NCBI RefSeq assembly: GCF_036013935.1
Contig: NZ_CP107902.1
Location: 2,513,001-2,577,000, forward strand
DNA: 64,000 nucleotides
Source: Streptomyces sp. NBC_00461
GTDB taxonomy: Bacteria; Actinomycetota; Actinomycetes; Streptomycetales; Streptomycetaceae
Direction of reading: 5' to 3'
In this document: in pieces, positions 24,422 through 34,094 of the stretch
How the letters are laid out: the number at the start of each line of letters is the position of its first letter
Position numbering within the stretch: position 1 is the first letter of the stretch
The notes under the pieces: generated by a model
The model's input: only the letters and a program-made list of their open reading frames with translations
Told to the model about the DNA's origin: nothing
Databases searched by the model: none
Made by a program: the position numbers and the translations under genes

Positions 24422-27400
24422 TGATCGCCGCCTCCATCATCTTCTCGGTGATCTCGGTCTCGGACAGACCGTCTCGCTCGGCGGCGTCCTTGGCGGCGAG
24501 CACTGCCTTGTACGTGCTGGGGATGATCTTGCTGAAGCGGTCGACCGCGGTGTCCCACTCGGCGAGCAGCTTCTCGGCGACCGTGGAGGCCGTCTCCTCC
24601 TGGTGCCGGCGGACCACGTCGTGCAGCCACTGCTTGTCGGTGTCGTCGAGGGCCTCGACCGCGCCGGCGTTGCCGACGTTGACGTTGTCGGCGTTCAGGT
24701 CGATGACGTACGCGATGCCGCCCGACATGCCGGCCGCGAAGTTGCGGCCCGTCTCGCCGAGGACCACCGCGTGACCACCGGTCATGTACTCGCAGCCGTG
24801 GTCGCCCACGCCCTCGGAGACGACCGTCGCGCCGGAGTTGCGGACACAGAACCGCTCGCCCGTACGACCGCGCAGGAACAGCTCGCCGCCCGTCGCGCCG
24901 TAGGCGATGGTGTTGCCCGCGATCGTCGAGTACTCGGCGAGGTGGTCGGCACCGCGGTCCGGGCGGACGACGACGCGGCCGCCGGAGAGACCCTTGCCGA
25001 CGTAGTCGTTGGCGTCGCCCTCCAGGCGCAGTGTGACACCGCGCGGAAGGAAGGCACCGAAGGACTGGCCCGCCGAACCCGTGAAGGTGATGTCGATGGT
25101 GTCGTCGGGCAGGCCCGCGCCACCGAACTTCTTCGTCACCTCGTGGCCGAGCATGGTGCCGACCGTGCGGTTGATGTTGCGGATCGCGACCTGGGCGCGC
25201 ACCGGCTGGGCGTCGATCGCGCTGGACGCGGCCAGGGCGTCGGCGGCGAGCTTGATCAGCTCGTTGTCGAGCGCCTTCTCCAGGCCGTGGTCCTGCTCGA
25301 TGACCCGGTGGCGCACCGCGCCCTCGGCCAGCGCCGGCACGTGGAACAGCGGCTCCAGGTTGAGTCCCTGCGCCTTCCAGTGGTCGACGGCACGCGTGAC
25401 GTCGAGCGTCTCGGCGTGGCCGACGGCCTCCTCGATGGTGCGGAAGCCCAGCTCGGCGAGGATCTCGCGGACCTCTTCGGCGATGTACTGGAAGAAGTTG
25501 ACGACGTACTCGGCCTTGCCGGCGAACCGGTCCCGGAGGGTCGGGTTCTGGGTGGCGATGCCGACCGGGCAGGTGTCCAGGTGGCAGACGCGCATCATGA
25601 CGCAGCCGGAGACGACGAGCGGCGCGGTCGCGAAACCGAACTCCTCGGCGCCCAGCAGCGCGGCGATGACGACGTCACGGCCGGTCTTCAGCTGACCGTC
25701 GGTCTGTACGACGATGCGGTCGCGCAGGCCGTTGAGCAGCAGCGTCTGCTGGGTCTCGGCGAGGCCGAGCTCCCAGGGACCGCCCGCGTGCTTCAGCGAG
25801 GTCAGCGGGGAGGCACCCGTGCCGCCGTCGTGACCCGAGATGAGGACGACGTCCGCGTGCGCCTTGGACACACCCGCGGCGACCGTGCCGACACCGACCT
25901 CGGAGACCAGCTTGACGTGAATCCGCGCCTGCGGGTTCGCGTTCTTGAGGTCGTGGATCAGCTGGGCCAGGTCCTCGATGGAGTAGATGTCGTGGTGCGG
26001 CGGCGGGGAGATCAGACCCACGCCAGGGGTGCTGTGCCGGGTCTTGGCGACCCAGGGGTACACCTTGTGGCCGGGCAGCTGACCGCCCTCGCCGGGCTTG
26101 GCACCCTGCGCCATCTTGATCTGGATGTCGTCCGCGTTGACCAGGTACTCGGAGGTCACGCCGAAGCGGCCGGAGGCGACCTGCTTGATGGCGGACCGGC
26201 GAGCCGGGTCGTAGAGACGGTCCGCGTCCTCGCCGCCCTCACCGGTGTTGGACTTGGCGCCCAGCTGGTTCATGGCGATGGCGAGGGTCTCGTGCGCCTC
26301 GCGCGAGATGGAGCCGTACGACATGGCGCCGGTCGAGAAGCGCTTGACGATCTCGGAGACCGGCTCGACCTCGTCGATGGAGATCGGCTGCCTGTCGGAC
26401 TTGAAGCCGAAGAGCCCGCGGAGCGTCATGAGCCGCTCGGACTGCTCGTTCACACGGTCCGTGTACTGCTTGAAGACGTCGTAGCGTCCGGTGCGCGTGG
26501 AGTGCTGCAGGCGGAAGACCGTCTCCGGGTCGAACAGGTGCGGCTCGCCCTCGCGGCGCCACTGGTACTCGCCGCCTATGTCGAGGGCGCGGTGCGCGGG
26601 CGCGATGCCCGAGGCCGGGTACGCCTTCGCGTGGCGGGCGGCGACCTCCTTGGCGATGACGTCGAGGCCGACGCCGCCGATCTTGGTGGCGGTGCCGTTG
26701 AAGTACTTCTCGACGAAGGCCGTGTCGAGACCGACGGCCTCGAAGACCTGGGCGCCACGGTAGGAGGCGACCGTCGAGATGCCCATCTTGGACATGACCT
26801 TCAGGACGCCCTTGCCGAGGGCGTAGATCAGGTTGCGGATGGCCTGCTCGGCTTCTATGCCCGAGAGGAAGGTGCCCGCGCGGACCAGGTCCTCGACCGA
26901 CTCCATCGCCAGGTACGGGTTCACGGCCGCGGCGCCGAAGCCGATCAGCAGCGCGACGTGGTGGACCTCGCGGACGTCGCCGGCCTCGACCAGCAGACCC
27001 ACCTGAGTGCGCTGCTTGGTGCGGATGAGGTGGTGGTGGACGGCCGCGGTGAGCAGCAGCGACGGGATCGGCGCGTGCTCGGCGTCCGAGTGGCGGTCCG
27101 ACAGGACGATCAGCCGGGCGCCGTTCTCGATCGCGGCGTCGGCCTCGGCGCAGATCTCCTCGATGCGCGCGGCGAGGGAGTCGCCGCCGCCGGAGACCCG
27201 GTACAGGCCGGAGAGCGTCGCGGCCTTGAAGCCGGGCATGTCGCCGTCGGCGTTGATGTGGATGAGCTTGGCCAGCTCGTCGTTGTCGATGACCGGGAAG
27301 GGCAGGGTCACCGAGCGGCACGAGGCGGCGCTGGGCTCAAGGAGGTTGCTCGCGGGGCCGAGCGACGAGCGCAGCGAGGTGACGAGCTCCTCGCGGATCG

Positions 27401-29006
27401 CGTCCAGCGGCGGGTTGGTGACCTGCGCGAACAGCTGGGTGAAGTAGTCGAAGAGCAGCCGCGGGCGCGAGGACAGCGCGGCGATCGGCGAGTCCGTGCC
27501 CATCGAACCGATCGGCTCGGCACCGGCCTTGGCCATCGGCGCCAGGATGACGCGCAGCTCCTCCTCGGTGTAACCGAAGGTCTGCTGACGGCGGGTGACC
27601 GAGGCGTGCGTGTGCACGATGTGCTCGCGCTCGGGCAGGTCGGAGAGCTCGATCTCCCCGGCCTCCAGCCACTCGGCGTACGGCTGCTCGGCGGCGAGGC
27701 CGGCCTTGATCTCGTCGTCCTCGATGATGCGGTGCTCGACGGTGTCGACGAGGAACATCCGGCCGGGCTGCAGCCGGCCCTTGCGGACGACCTTGGACGG
27801 GTCGATGTCGAGGACGCCGACCTCGGAGCCGAGGACGACGAGGCCGTCGTCGGTGACCCAGTAGCGGCCGGGGCGAAGGCCGTTGCGGTCGAGGACCGCG
27901 CCGACCTGCTTGCCGTCGGTGAAGGTGACGCAGGCCGGGCCGTCCCAGGGCTCCATCATCGTGGAGTGGAAGTTGTAGAAGGCGCGGCGGGCCGGGTCCA
28001 TGGAGTCGTGGTTCTCCCACGCCTCCGGGATCATCATCAGCACGGAGTGCGGCAGTGAACGGCCGCCCAGGTGCAGGAGTTCGAGCACCTCGTCGAAGGA
28101 CGCGGAGTCGGAGGCGTCCGGCGTACAGATCGGGAAGACCCGCTCCAGGCCGTTGTCCCCGAACAGGTCCGAGACCAGCTGCGACTCGCGGGCGACCATC
28201 CAGTTGCGGTTGCCCTTGACGGTGTTGATCTCGCCGTTGTGCGCGACGAAGCGGTACGGGTGCGCGAGCGGCCACGACGGGAAGGTGTTCGTGGAGAAGC
28301 GCGAGTGGACCAGGGCGACGGCCGAGCCGAAGCGGCGGTCGGACAGGTCCGGGAAGAAGGGCTCCAGCTGACCGGTGGTCAGCATGCCCTTGTAGACGAT
28401 GGTGCGGGCCGAGAGCGACGGGAAGTAGACACCGGCCTCACGCTCGGCGCGCTTGCGCAGCACGAAGGCCTTGCGGTCGAGTTCGATGTCCTTGCTCAGG
28501 CCGTCCGTGACGAAGATCTGCCGGAAGGCGGGCATCGTCGAACGGGCCGTGGCACCGAGCAGTTCCGGGGCGACTGGAACCTCGCGCCAGCCGAGAACCG
28601 TGAGGCCCTCCTCGCCGGCGATCGTCTCGATCTGCGAGACGGCGTCCTGGGTGCCGTCCTCGGGCAGGAAGGCGATACCGACGGCGTATCCACCCGCCTC
28701 CGGCAGTTCGAATCCGGCCACCTCACGGAAGAAGGCGTCGGGAACCTGGGAGAGGATGCCGGCGCCGTCGCCGGAGTCGGGCTCGGAGCCGGTGGCGCCG
28801 CGGTGCTCAAGGTTCCGCAGCACCGTCAGGGCCTGCTCGACCAGGGTGTGGGACGCCTCGCCGGTGAGGGTCGCCACGAAACCGACGCCGCACGCGTCGT
28901 GTTCGTTGCGGGGGTCGTACATACCCTGCGCAGCAGGGCGAGCATCCATGAAGGACCAGTTCTGGCCATTCGCGGAATGCTGGGACGGCTGGCGCGGCGT
29001 ACGCAT
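24414..29006 (-). CDS. gltB: Glutamate synthase (NADPH) large subunit
   Basis: The 1530-residue alpha subunit converts glutamine and 2-oxoglutarate to two glutamates. An N-terminal propeptide precedes the catalytic Cys of the class II amidotransferase in EHDACGVGF. The central and FMN-binding domains follow ([44 protein letters not shown]), then the 3Fe-4S cysteines ([15 protein letters not shown]) and the C-terminal beta-helix domain. ATG 29006 (MRTPRQPSQ) has GGGAG five bases upstream. Two GlnR-like sites lie in the 370 bp upstream. It forms an operon with gltD. Confidence 0.97.
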   Translation of the reverse strand: MRTPRQPSQHSANGQNWSFMDARPAAQGMYDPRNEHDACGVGFVATLTGEASHTLVEQALTVLRNLEHRGATGSEPDSGDGAGILSQVPDAFFREVAGFELPEAGGYAVGIAFLPEDGTQDAVSQIETIAGEEGLTVLGWREVPVAPELLGATARSTMPAFRQIFVTDGLSKDIELDRKAFVLRKRAEREAGVYFPSLSARTIVYKGMLTTGQLEPFFPDLSDRRFGSAVALVHSRFSTNTFPSWPLAHPYRFVAHNGEINTVKGNRNWMVARESQLVSDLFGDNGLERVFPICTPDASDSASFDEVLELLHLGGRSLPHSVLMMIPEAWENHDSMDPARRAFYNFHSTMMEPWDGPACVTFTDGKQVGAVLDRNGLRPGRYWVTDDGLVVLGSEVGVLDIDPSKVVRKGRLQPGRMFLVDTVEHRIIEDDEIKAGLAAEQPYAEWLEAGEIELSDLPEREHIVHTHASVTRRQQTFGYTEEELRVILAPMAKAGAEPIGSMGTDSPIAALSSRPRLLFDYFTQLFAQVTNPPLDAIREELVTSLRSSLGPASNLLEPSAASCRSVTLPFPVIDNDELAKLIHINADGDMPGFKAATLSGLYRVSGGGDSLAARIEEICAEADAAIENGARLIVLSDRHSDAEHAPIPSLLLTAAVHHHLIRTKQRTQVGLLVEAGDVREVHHVALLIGFGAAAVNPYLAMESVEDLVRAGTFLSGIEAEQAIRNLIYALGKGVLKVMSKMGISTVASYRGAQVFEAVGLDTAFVEKYFNGTATKIGGVGLDVIAKEVAARHAKAYPASGIAPAHRALDIGGEYQWRREGEPHLFDPETVFRLQHSTRTGRYDVFKQYTDRVNEQSERLMTLRGLFGFKSDRQPISIDEVEPVSEIVKRFSTGAMSYGSISREAHETLAIAMNQLGAKSNTGEGGEDADRLYDPARRSAIKQVASGRFGVTSEYLVNADDIQIKMAQGAKPGEGGQLPGHKVYPWVAKTRHSTPGVGLISPPPHHDIYSIEDLAQLIHDLKNANPQARIHVKLVSEVGVGTVAAGVSKAHADVVLISGHDGGTGASPLTSLKHAGGPWELGLAETQQTLLLNGLRDRIVVQTDGQLKTGRDVVIAALLGAEEFGFATAPLVVSGCVMMRVCHLDTCPVGIATQNPTLRDRFAGKAEYVVNFFQYIAEEVREILAELGFRTIEEAVGHAETLDVTRAVDHWKAQGLNLEPLFHVPALAEGAVRHRVIEQDHGLEKALDNELIKLAADALAASSAIDAQPVRAQVAIRNINRTVGTMLGHEVTKKFGGAGLPDDTIDITFTGSAGQSFGAFLPRGVTLRLEGDANDYVGKGLSGGRVVVRPDRGADHLAEYSTIAGNTIAYGATGGELFLRGRTGERFCVRNSGATVVSEGVGDHGCEYMTGGHAVVLGETGRNFAAGMSGGIAYVIDLNADNVNVGNAGAVEALDDTDKQWLHDVVRRHQEETASTVAEKLLAEWDTAVDRFSKIIPSTYKAVLAAKDAAERDGLSETEITEKMMEAAING

Positions 29007-29081
29007 CGGCTCTCCCGTCGTCGTCTCATATGGCATATGCAGATTGCCGAGGGACGACGTTGGCCCTCTGCTGAGTGCAAA

Positions 29082-29097
29082 ATTTCGTGCAGGTTAC
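29082..29097 (-). promoter_or_regulatory. GlnR-like box upstream of gltB
   Basis: On the minus strand it reads GTAAC-CTGCAC-GAAAT, matching the Streptomyces GlnR pattern gTnAC-n6-GaAAC with one mismatch. It is 76-91 bp ahead of the gltB start. Regulation by the nitrogen regulator GlnR is inferred. Confidence 0.55.
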
Positions 29098-29310
29098 ATG
29101 ATGGAGCGGATCTCGGAAACCGGGATATCTCGTTCCAACATGCGGACACCGAGAGATCGCGGTGGGATCCCGCGACCGACGGTGGAAGCTATGGGGGCCG
29201 ATGCGGACAGATCGATGTCCGACGGCCCGTGAGCGAGGGGGGCGTCTTCGCCACCCCGCAGGCGCGCGGCAGGCCTCATTGCCCGCAGCGCTTACGGCTC
29301 ATGCCCAGTG

Positions 29311-29348
29311 GTTAAGCATTCGAAACCAGTGAGTAACGGCTACTTATG
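29311..29348 (+). promoter_or_regulatory. Extended GlnR-like half-site array upstream of gltB
   Basis: GTTAA-n6-GAAAC-n6-GTAAC-n6-TTATG keeps the 11-bp spacing of tandem GlnR boxes. The second and third half-sites are exact, the first is close and the fourth poor. It sits about 305-342 bp upstream of gltB and just past the end of the VIT-family gene. Confidence 0.45.
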
Positions 29349-29375
29349 CGGCCCAACGCATAACTCGTAGCCGCT

Positions 29376-30107
29376 CTATCCTACGGCCGTCCCGAACACG
29401 ATGCCCAGGGCGTACGTCACACCGGCCGCCGCACCACCGAGAGCGAGCTGCCTGAGCCCGCTGAACCACCAGGTCCGCGCGGTCACCTTGGCCACCACCG
29501 CACCGCATGCGAACAGCCCGAAGAACGCGAGCAGCAGTGCGGGCCACAGCACGGTGGCACCGAGCAGATACGGCAGCACGGGCAGCAGTGCGCCCAGCGC
29601 GAAGGACCCGAAGGAGGAGACGGCGGCGACGAGCGGCGAGGGCAGATCGCCGGGGTCGATGCCGAGTTCCTCGCGGGCGTGTATCTCGAGGGCCTGCTCG
29701 GGGTCCGTCGACAACTGGCGGGCGACCTCGCGGGCCAGCTCGGGCTCGACCCCGCGGGCCTCGTAGAGCGCCGCGAGCTCGGCCTCCTCGTCCGCGGGGT
29801 GCTTCCTCAGCTCGGCGCGCTCCACGTCCAGCTCGGCCTCGACGAGTTCACGCTGCGAGGCCACGGACGTGTACTCGCCGGCGGCCATCGAGAAGGCGCC
29901 GGCGGCGAGGCCCGCGAGCCCGGTCAGCACGATGGTCTGCTGGGCCACGGCCCCGCCCGCGACACCTGTCATCAGGGCGAGATTGGAGACCAGGCCGTCC
30001 ATCGCACCGAAGACGGCGGGGCGCAGCCAGCCGCCGTTCACATCCCGGTGCGTGTGGTTGTCACGGTGCGCCACATGCAGCGCGGCCTCGGTTTCGATGA
30101 TCGCCAT
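29376..30107 (-). CDS. VIT1/CCC1 family metal (Fe/Mn) transporter
   Basis: The 243-residue membrane protein has the VIT/CCC1 layout: two N-terminal hydrophobic segments with DGLVSNLALMTGVAGG and AGAFSMAAGEYTSVASQRE, a charged cytoplasmic helical domain rich in Glu (LVEAELDVERAELRKHPADEEAEL), and three C-terminal hydrophobic segments. These proteins move iron or manganese out of the cytosol. ATG 30107 is chosen (MAIIETEAALH); a longer frame to 30152 overlaps an iron-box-like site. That site suggests control by a DtxR-type regulator. Confidence 0.88.
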   Translation of the reverse strand: MAIIETEAALHVAHRDNHTHRDVNGGWLRPAVFGAMDGLVSNLALMTGVAGGAVAQQTIVLTGLAGLAAGAFSMAAGEYTSVASQRELVEAELDVERAELRKHPADEEAELAALYEARGVEPELAREVARQLSTDPEQALEIHAREELGIDPGDLPSPLVAAVSSFGSFALGALLPVLPYLLGATVLWPALLLAFFGLFACGAVVAKVTARTWWFSGLRQLALGGAAAGVTYALGIVFGTAVG

Positions 30108-30123
30108 TGCGGGGGTCCCCCAG

Positions 30124-30142
30124 GAAGCTAAGCCAAAGCTAA
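30124..30142 (-). promoter_or_regulatory. Iron-box-like (DmdR/DtxR) site before the VIT-family gene
   Basis: The minus strand reads TTAGCTTTGGCTTAGCTTC and matches 13 of 19 positions of the Streptomyces iron box TTAGGTTAGGCTCACCTAA. It lies 17-35 bp upstream of the transporter start codon. Regulation by DmdR1 is inferred. Confidence 0.5.
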
Positions 30143-30211
30143 CTTTGGACAAGTTCTACTCCTTGACAACAGTGAAGTTACGTCACGGATTCCGCCTCCG
30201 CCAGCAAGGAA

Positions 30212-30226
30212 AGGCTCGGCTAACCT
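30212..30226 (+). promoter_or_regulatory. Second iron-box-like site in the divergent region
   Basis: AGGCTCGGCTAACCT matches 11 of 15 positions of the iron-box core AGGTGAGCCTAACCT. It lies between the divergent VIT-family gene and the ADP-ribosylglycohydrolase operon. It could act on either promoter or be chance. Confidence 0.35.
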
Positions 30227-30401
30227 GCGGTTTTACCCTTCAACGCTCATCCGTGTATGAGGCCGCACATATGTCGACCGGGTGATGCTGAGTCCCGTCC
30301 GGCTCTGCGAAACCCCTCCGGTGGGACACATCCGCAAAGGGTTCCGCGCCCTGAGAGGCCCGCTAAGGAGCCGCCCGGAACCCTCGGAGGAGAAGCCGCG
30401 T

Positions 30402-31493
30402 ATGGCATCGATCGCCTGCATTCCTTCTGTCCCGTCACCCGGGAACGCCGCCGACCTCCGCGAGCGGGCCCGCGGTGCACTGCTCGGCCTGGCCGTCGGG
30501 GACGCCCTCGGCGCCCCCGCGGAGAACATGAAGCCGTCCGAGATCCGCGCCCGCTGGGGCCGCATCACGGGCTACGTGACCGACCAGCCGGCCGGCACGG
30601 ACGACACGGAGTACGCGATCTTCTCCGGTCTGCTGCTGGCCCGGCACGGATCCGCCCTCACCCCGGCCCATGTGGAGGCGGCCTGGCACGAGTGGATCGC
30701 GGACCGCGCGGAGGGCCCGTTCCGGGGGGCCGGCTTCAGCGAACGCGGCACCCTGGAGAACCTCCGCCGCGGCCTCGCCGTCCCCATCTCCGCCCAGCAC
30801 CGCCACGCCTGGAGCGACGGCCTGGCCATGCGCGCGGCCCCCTTCGGCGTCTTCGCCGCGGGCCGCCCCGCCGAGGCGGCCCGGCTCGCGGCCGTCGACG
30901 GTTCGGTGAGCCACGACGGCGAGGGCATCTACGGCGGCCAGGCGGTCGCCGCGGGGGTGGCGGCGGCGATGGCGGGGGCGCCGCCGATCGCGGTCGTGGC
31001 CTCCGCGCTGGCCGTGATCCCGGACGACTCGTGGACGGCCCGCTCGCTGCGCCGGGCCGTGACGGTGGCCCACCGCGGCGAACGAGCGGTCCGCTCGGCG
31101 GTCGTCATCGGCGGCTACCCGTGGACCGACCTCGCTCCGGAGGCGGTCGCGCTGGCCTTCGGGGCGTACGCGGCGGCCGACGGCGACTTCAGGCAGGCCG
31201 TCCTCACCGCGGTGAACATGGGCCGGGACGCCGACACGACGGCCGCGGTGGCGGGCGCTCTGGCGGGCGCGACGCAAGGAGTCTCCGCGATCCCGGCGGA
31301 GTGGGCGACGGCGATCGGCCCGGCACGGGGCAGCTGCCTGCCGGCGATGGCAGGCCATCACGTACTGGAGGTCGCGGACCTGCTGGTGACGGGCGAGCCC
31401 GAGAAACGCGACGCGGAGACGGCCGTACGGGAACTACCGGACCCGACCGCCCTCACCCTCGCCGCGAACGGCGGGGCGGAGGCCCGCCCGTGA
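30402..31493 (+). CDS. ADP-ribosylglycohydrolase family protein 1
   Basis: The 363-residue protein has the complete metal-binding set of the family: GLAVGDALGAP near residue 30, TDDTEYAIFSGLLLARHG near 67, and NMGRDADTTAAVAGALAGA near the C-terminus. Family members use two Mg ions to cleave the N- or O-glycosidic bond of ADP-ribose or related ribosyl compounds. ATG 30402 has GGAGGAG upstream. It starts a seven-gene coupled operon and its TGA overlaps the next GTG (GTGA). The exact substrate is unknown. Confidence 0.9.
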   Translation: MASIACIPSVPSPGNAADLRERARGALLGLAVGDALGAPAENMKPSEIRARWGRITGYVTDQPAGTDDTEYAIFSGLLLARHGSALTPAHVEAAWHEWIADRAEGPFRGAGFSERGTLENLRRGLAVPISAQHRHAWSDGLAMRAAPFGVFAAGRPAEAARLAAVDGSVSHDGEGIYGGQAVAAGVAAAMAGAPPIAVVASALAVIPDDSWTARSLRRAVTVAHRGERAVRSAVVIGGYPWTDLAPEAVALAFGAYAAADGDFRQAVLTAVNMGRDADTTAAVAGALAGATQGVSAIPAEWATAIGPARGSCLPAMAGHHVLEVADLLVTGEPEKRDAETAVRELPDPTALTLAANGGAEARP

Positions 31494-32920
31494 GACCGCC
31501 GGGTCCGTTGAACGAGGGGACATCGACCGGCACGGCCATGACGAAGCCGAACGACCCCATGACCACCGAGGTCGAGCACGCACCACAGGGGCCACCCGCA
31601 GCCGCCGACACCGAGAACCCCCGACAAGGGGAAGCCGCAGCCGCCGACGTCGAGAACCCCCCACAAGAGCCACCCGCAGCCGCCGACGTCGAGAACCCCC
31701 CACAGGGGCCACCCGCACCCGACGACGAATGTCGCACGGGTGGTGCGGGTGGGAACGAAAATGCCGAAGGCGCAGCCGAGGCCGTTCGCGCCACGCCGCC
31801 GCCGCAGGCCCGCCGCATCGAGGGCCTCCTGCTCGGCCTCGCCGCCGGCGACGCCGCCGGCTGGCCCGCCGCCCGCCACCGAGCCGCCCGTATGCCCGAG
31901 TGGACCCGCCGCCTCACCCGCGAACTCGACACCTTCGCCGAGCAGAACGCCACCACCACCCTCCCCGTCCCCATCGCCCTGAACCAGTCCCCCGAGCCGC
32001 TCCGGCTCGGCCCCTCGGACGACGCCGAGTGGGCGGCCTTCGCCGCGGAGGCCCTCCTGCGGGCCGGAGACGACACCGTCCTCGGCGACCTGAGCCGGCA
32101 ACGCCGCGCCCGCGCCGCCATCGACCTCACCTGGAACGCCGTGGCCAGCGAGGTCGCCGCCGCGGCGAACCGCGCACCCGAGGTCGAGTCCGCCGTCCTC
32201 CCCCTGCGCGCCCGTATCTCCGTCCGCGCCGGCCTCGGCAACCTCGCCACCGGCCTGCGCCCGCCCGCCACCGGCCACGACAACCCCCACTACTTCGACG
32301 ACGCGGCCTGCGTACGGGCCTGTGTGCTCGCCGTGGCCCACCCCGGCGCCCCCCGACTCGCCGCCGACCTCGCCGAGTTCGACGCCCGCTACACCCAGGA
32401 CGGCGACGGAGTGCGCGGCGCCCGGGCGATGGCGGCGGCACTGGCGCTGGCACTGGCCGGCGAGGACGTCGGGACCTGCGTGGCAGCGGCCCTGACCGAA
32501 CTCCCCGAGGCCACGGAGATCGGCCGCAACGCCCGCCACGCGCTCAAGCTGGCCGCCGACGCCGAGACGGCCTTCACACTGATCCCTCTCCTGGAACACC
32601 AGATCGTCGACCACGTCTACAGCTACGGCATCGCCGCCGCCGAAACCGTCCCGGTCGCCCTCGCCCTGGCCACCGCCTCGGGCGGAAGGATCGCGGAAGC
32701 GGTACCGGCCGCGGCCTGTCTGTCCCGCGTCGCCGACTCGGCCCCGGCGCTCGCGGGCGCCCTGACCGGCGCGCTGGGCGGCGGCGACTCGATCCCACCG
32801 TCCTGGCGGGAGGCCTGCCGTACCCTCTCCGGCTGCGCGCTCCCCCGCCTCACCGGCACCGACCTGGTGGAACTCGCCGAACTCCTGGAAGCCACGCAAC
32901 CGACCCCACCAGGAGGATGA
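31490..32920 (+). CDS. ADP-ribosylglycohydrolase family protein 2, divergent, with repeat-rich N-terminus
   Basis: The 476-residue protein has a Pro/Ala/Glu-rich N-terminus with four 13-residue repeats (VENPPQGPPAAAD type), then a diverged hydrolase domain from about residue 105. GLAAGDAAGWP keeps the first Asp, but the usual TDDT is replaced by PSDDAEW and the C-terminal GxDxDS by SRVADSAPALAG, so metal binding may be impaired. GTG 31490 is chosen because GGAGG lies seven bases upstream and it overlaps the previous stop; ATG 31538 is in frame but lacks a site. It may be a non-catalytic partner. Confidence 0.8.
   Translation: MRPPGPLNEGTSTGTAMTKPNDPMTTEVEHAPQGPPAAADTENPRQGEAAAADVENPPQEPPAAADVENPPQGPPAPDDECRTGGAGGNENAEGAAEAVRATPPPQARRIEGLLLGLAAGDAAGWPAARHRAARMPEWTRRLTRELDTFAEQNATTTLPVPIALNQSPEPLRLGPSDDAEWAAFAAEALLRAGDDTVLGDLSRQRRARAAIDLTWNAVASEVAAAANRAPEVESAVLPLRARISVRAGLGNLATGLRPPATGHDNPHYFDDAACVRACVLAVAHPGAPRLAADLAEFDARYTQDGDGVRGARAMAAALALALAGEDVGTCVAAALTELPEATEIGRNARHALKLAADAETAFTLIPLLEHQIVDHVYSYGIAAAETVPVALALATASGGRIAEAVPAAACLSRVADSAPALAGALTGALGGGDSIPPSWREACRTLSGCALPRLTGTDLVELAELLEATQPTPPGG
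31571..31726 (+). repeat. 39-bp coding tandem repeat, four copies
   Basis: Units at 31571, 31610, 31649 and 31688 encode VEHAPQGPPAAAD, TENPRQGEAAAAD, VENPPQEPPAAAD and VENPPQGPPAPDD. The last two copies are the most alike. It forms a low-complexity, probably flexible N-terminal tail of paralogue 2 and is likely variable in copy number among strains. Confidence 0.88.
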
Positions 32921-32927
32921 TTCGGAC

Positions 32928-34094
32928 ATGACGCCTAAACAGGCAGAAAACAGCCTCGATGACCGGATCACCGGAGCGCTCGTGGGCGCGGCGGTGGGCG
33001 ACGCGCTCGGCGGCCCCGTCGAGGGCTACTCCCCCGACCAGATCCTGCAGCGCCACGGCGGCCGCGTGCACGGCATCGTCGGCCCCTGGAACGGCGACGA
33101 CTGGCGCACGGCGCGCCCCATCGCGCCGTACCACAAGGGCGACGGCCACGTCACCGACGACACCTTGCTGACGCATGCGCTGGTCCGGGTGTACGCGCAG
33201 GTCCGCGACCACCTGGACGCGTACGCGATCGCGGAGCACCTGGTCCCGGACCTGATGACGAAACCGCGCTGGATCCCGGAGCTGGAGACGGAGACCATCC
33301 CCCTGCACCGTGTCTTCCTCGCGGAGAAATGGCTGGTGGCGCGTCTCCACTACGGCCATGTCGACCCGCGCGAGGCGGGTGTCGGCAACATCGTCAACTG
33401 CGGTGCGGCGATGTACATGGCCCCGGTCGGCCTGGTGAACGCGGCCGCCCCGACGGCCGCCTACGCCGAGGCGATCGACATCGCGGGCGCCCACCAGTCG
33501 TCGTACGGCCGCGAGGCGGCGGGCGTCTTCGCGGCCGCGGTGGCAGCGGCGGCGGCCCCCGGAGCGACACCCGACTCGGTCGTCACCGCCGCACTGTCCC
33601 TGGCGAAGGACGGCACCCGCACGGCGATCGAGCGGGTCTGCGAAGTGGCCTTGCGCCACTCGGACTTCGAGTCCGCGCTGATTCCCCTCCGCGAGGCGGT
33701 GACCCCGTACGACACGGTGGGCCCGGACTACCGCTCCCCCTCCCTCGGGGCCCGCCGCCCGTCCCGCCTCCATTCGATCGAGGAACTCCCCGTCGCCCTG
33801 GGCATGTTGGTGGTGTCTCGCGGCGAGTACCGGCACGCGGTCCTGGGCTCGGTGAACTACGGCCGCGACTGCGACTCGATCGCGACGATGGCGGGCGCGC
33901 TCGCCGGGGCTCTGGGTTCCCAGATCCCCGAGGACTGGTCGAAGACGGTGGCGGAGGCGAGCCGTCTGGATCTGTGGGAGCCGGCGACGACGCTTGCACG
34001 GGTGACCCGGGAGATCTTCGAACGGGACGTCCAGCGCCGCAGGGCCCACGAGGCGGCGTTCACCGAGATCGGGGGTCCGAGATGCTCCGGCTGA
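32928..34094 (+). CDS. ADP-ribosylglycohydrolase family protein 3
   Basis: The 388-residue protein has an intact active-site set: ALVGAAVGDALGGPVEGY, GHVTDDTLLTHALVRVY and NYGRDCDSIATMAGALAGALG. The ATG follows AGGAGG at 32913. It resembles the family branch that has an inserted region between the first and second motif (RTARPIAPYHKGDGHVT). It overlaps gene 4 by 13 bp. Catalytically it looks competent; whether it acts on protein-bound ADP-ribose, free nucleosides or another ribosyl compound cannot be told. Confidence 0.9.
   Translation: MTPKQAENSLDDRITGALVGAAVGDALGGPVEGYSPDQILQRHGGRVHGIVGPWNGDDWRTARPIAPYHKGDGHVTDDTLLTHALVRVYAQVRDHLDAYAIAEHLVPDLMTKPRWIPELETETIPLHRVFLAEKWLVARLHYGHVDPREAGVGNIVNCGAAMYMAPVGLVNAAAPTAAYAEAIDIAGAHQSSYGREAAGVFAAAVAAAAAPGATPDSVVTAALSLAKDGTRTAIERVCEVALRHSDFESALIPLREAVTPYDTVGPDYRSPSLGARRPSRLHSIEELPVALGMLVVSRGEYRHAVLGSVNYGRDCDSIATMAGALAGALGSQIPEDWSKTVAEASRLDLWEPATTLARVTREIFERDVQRRRAHEAAFTEIGGPRCSG

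Larger units (their letters stand above)
29007..29375. other. gltB upstream region (370 bp, no gene)
   Basis: No protein-coding gene is convincing here; the upstream neighbour ends at 29376 on the same strand. It is less GC-rich than its surroundings and contains GlnR-like half-sites at 29082-29097 and 29311-29348, so it probably holds the gltB promoter and a leader. Confidence 0.6.

Noticed and set aside
24375..28058. A 1227-codon open frame antisense to gltB
   Set aside because: It is a GC-bias shadow: the minus-strand frame encodes a complete GltB with all motifs, while this one is Ala/Arg/Asp/Val-rich without recognisable domains.
31538..31540. ATG as the start of ADP-ribosylglycohydrolase 2
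   Set aside because: It has no nearby Shine-Dalgarno, whereas GTG 31490 has GGAGG at ideal spacing and overlaps the previous stop.
31571..31726. CRISPR-like array
   Set aside because: The 39-bp units are contiguous, in frame and coding, with no spacers.
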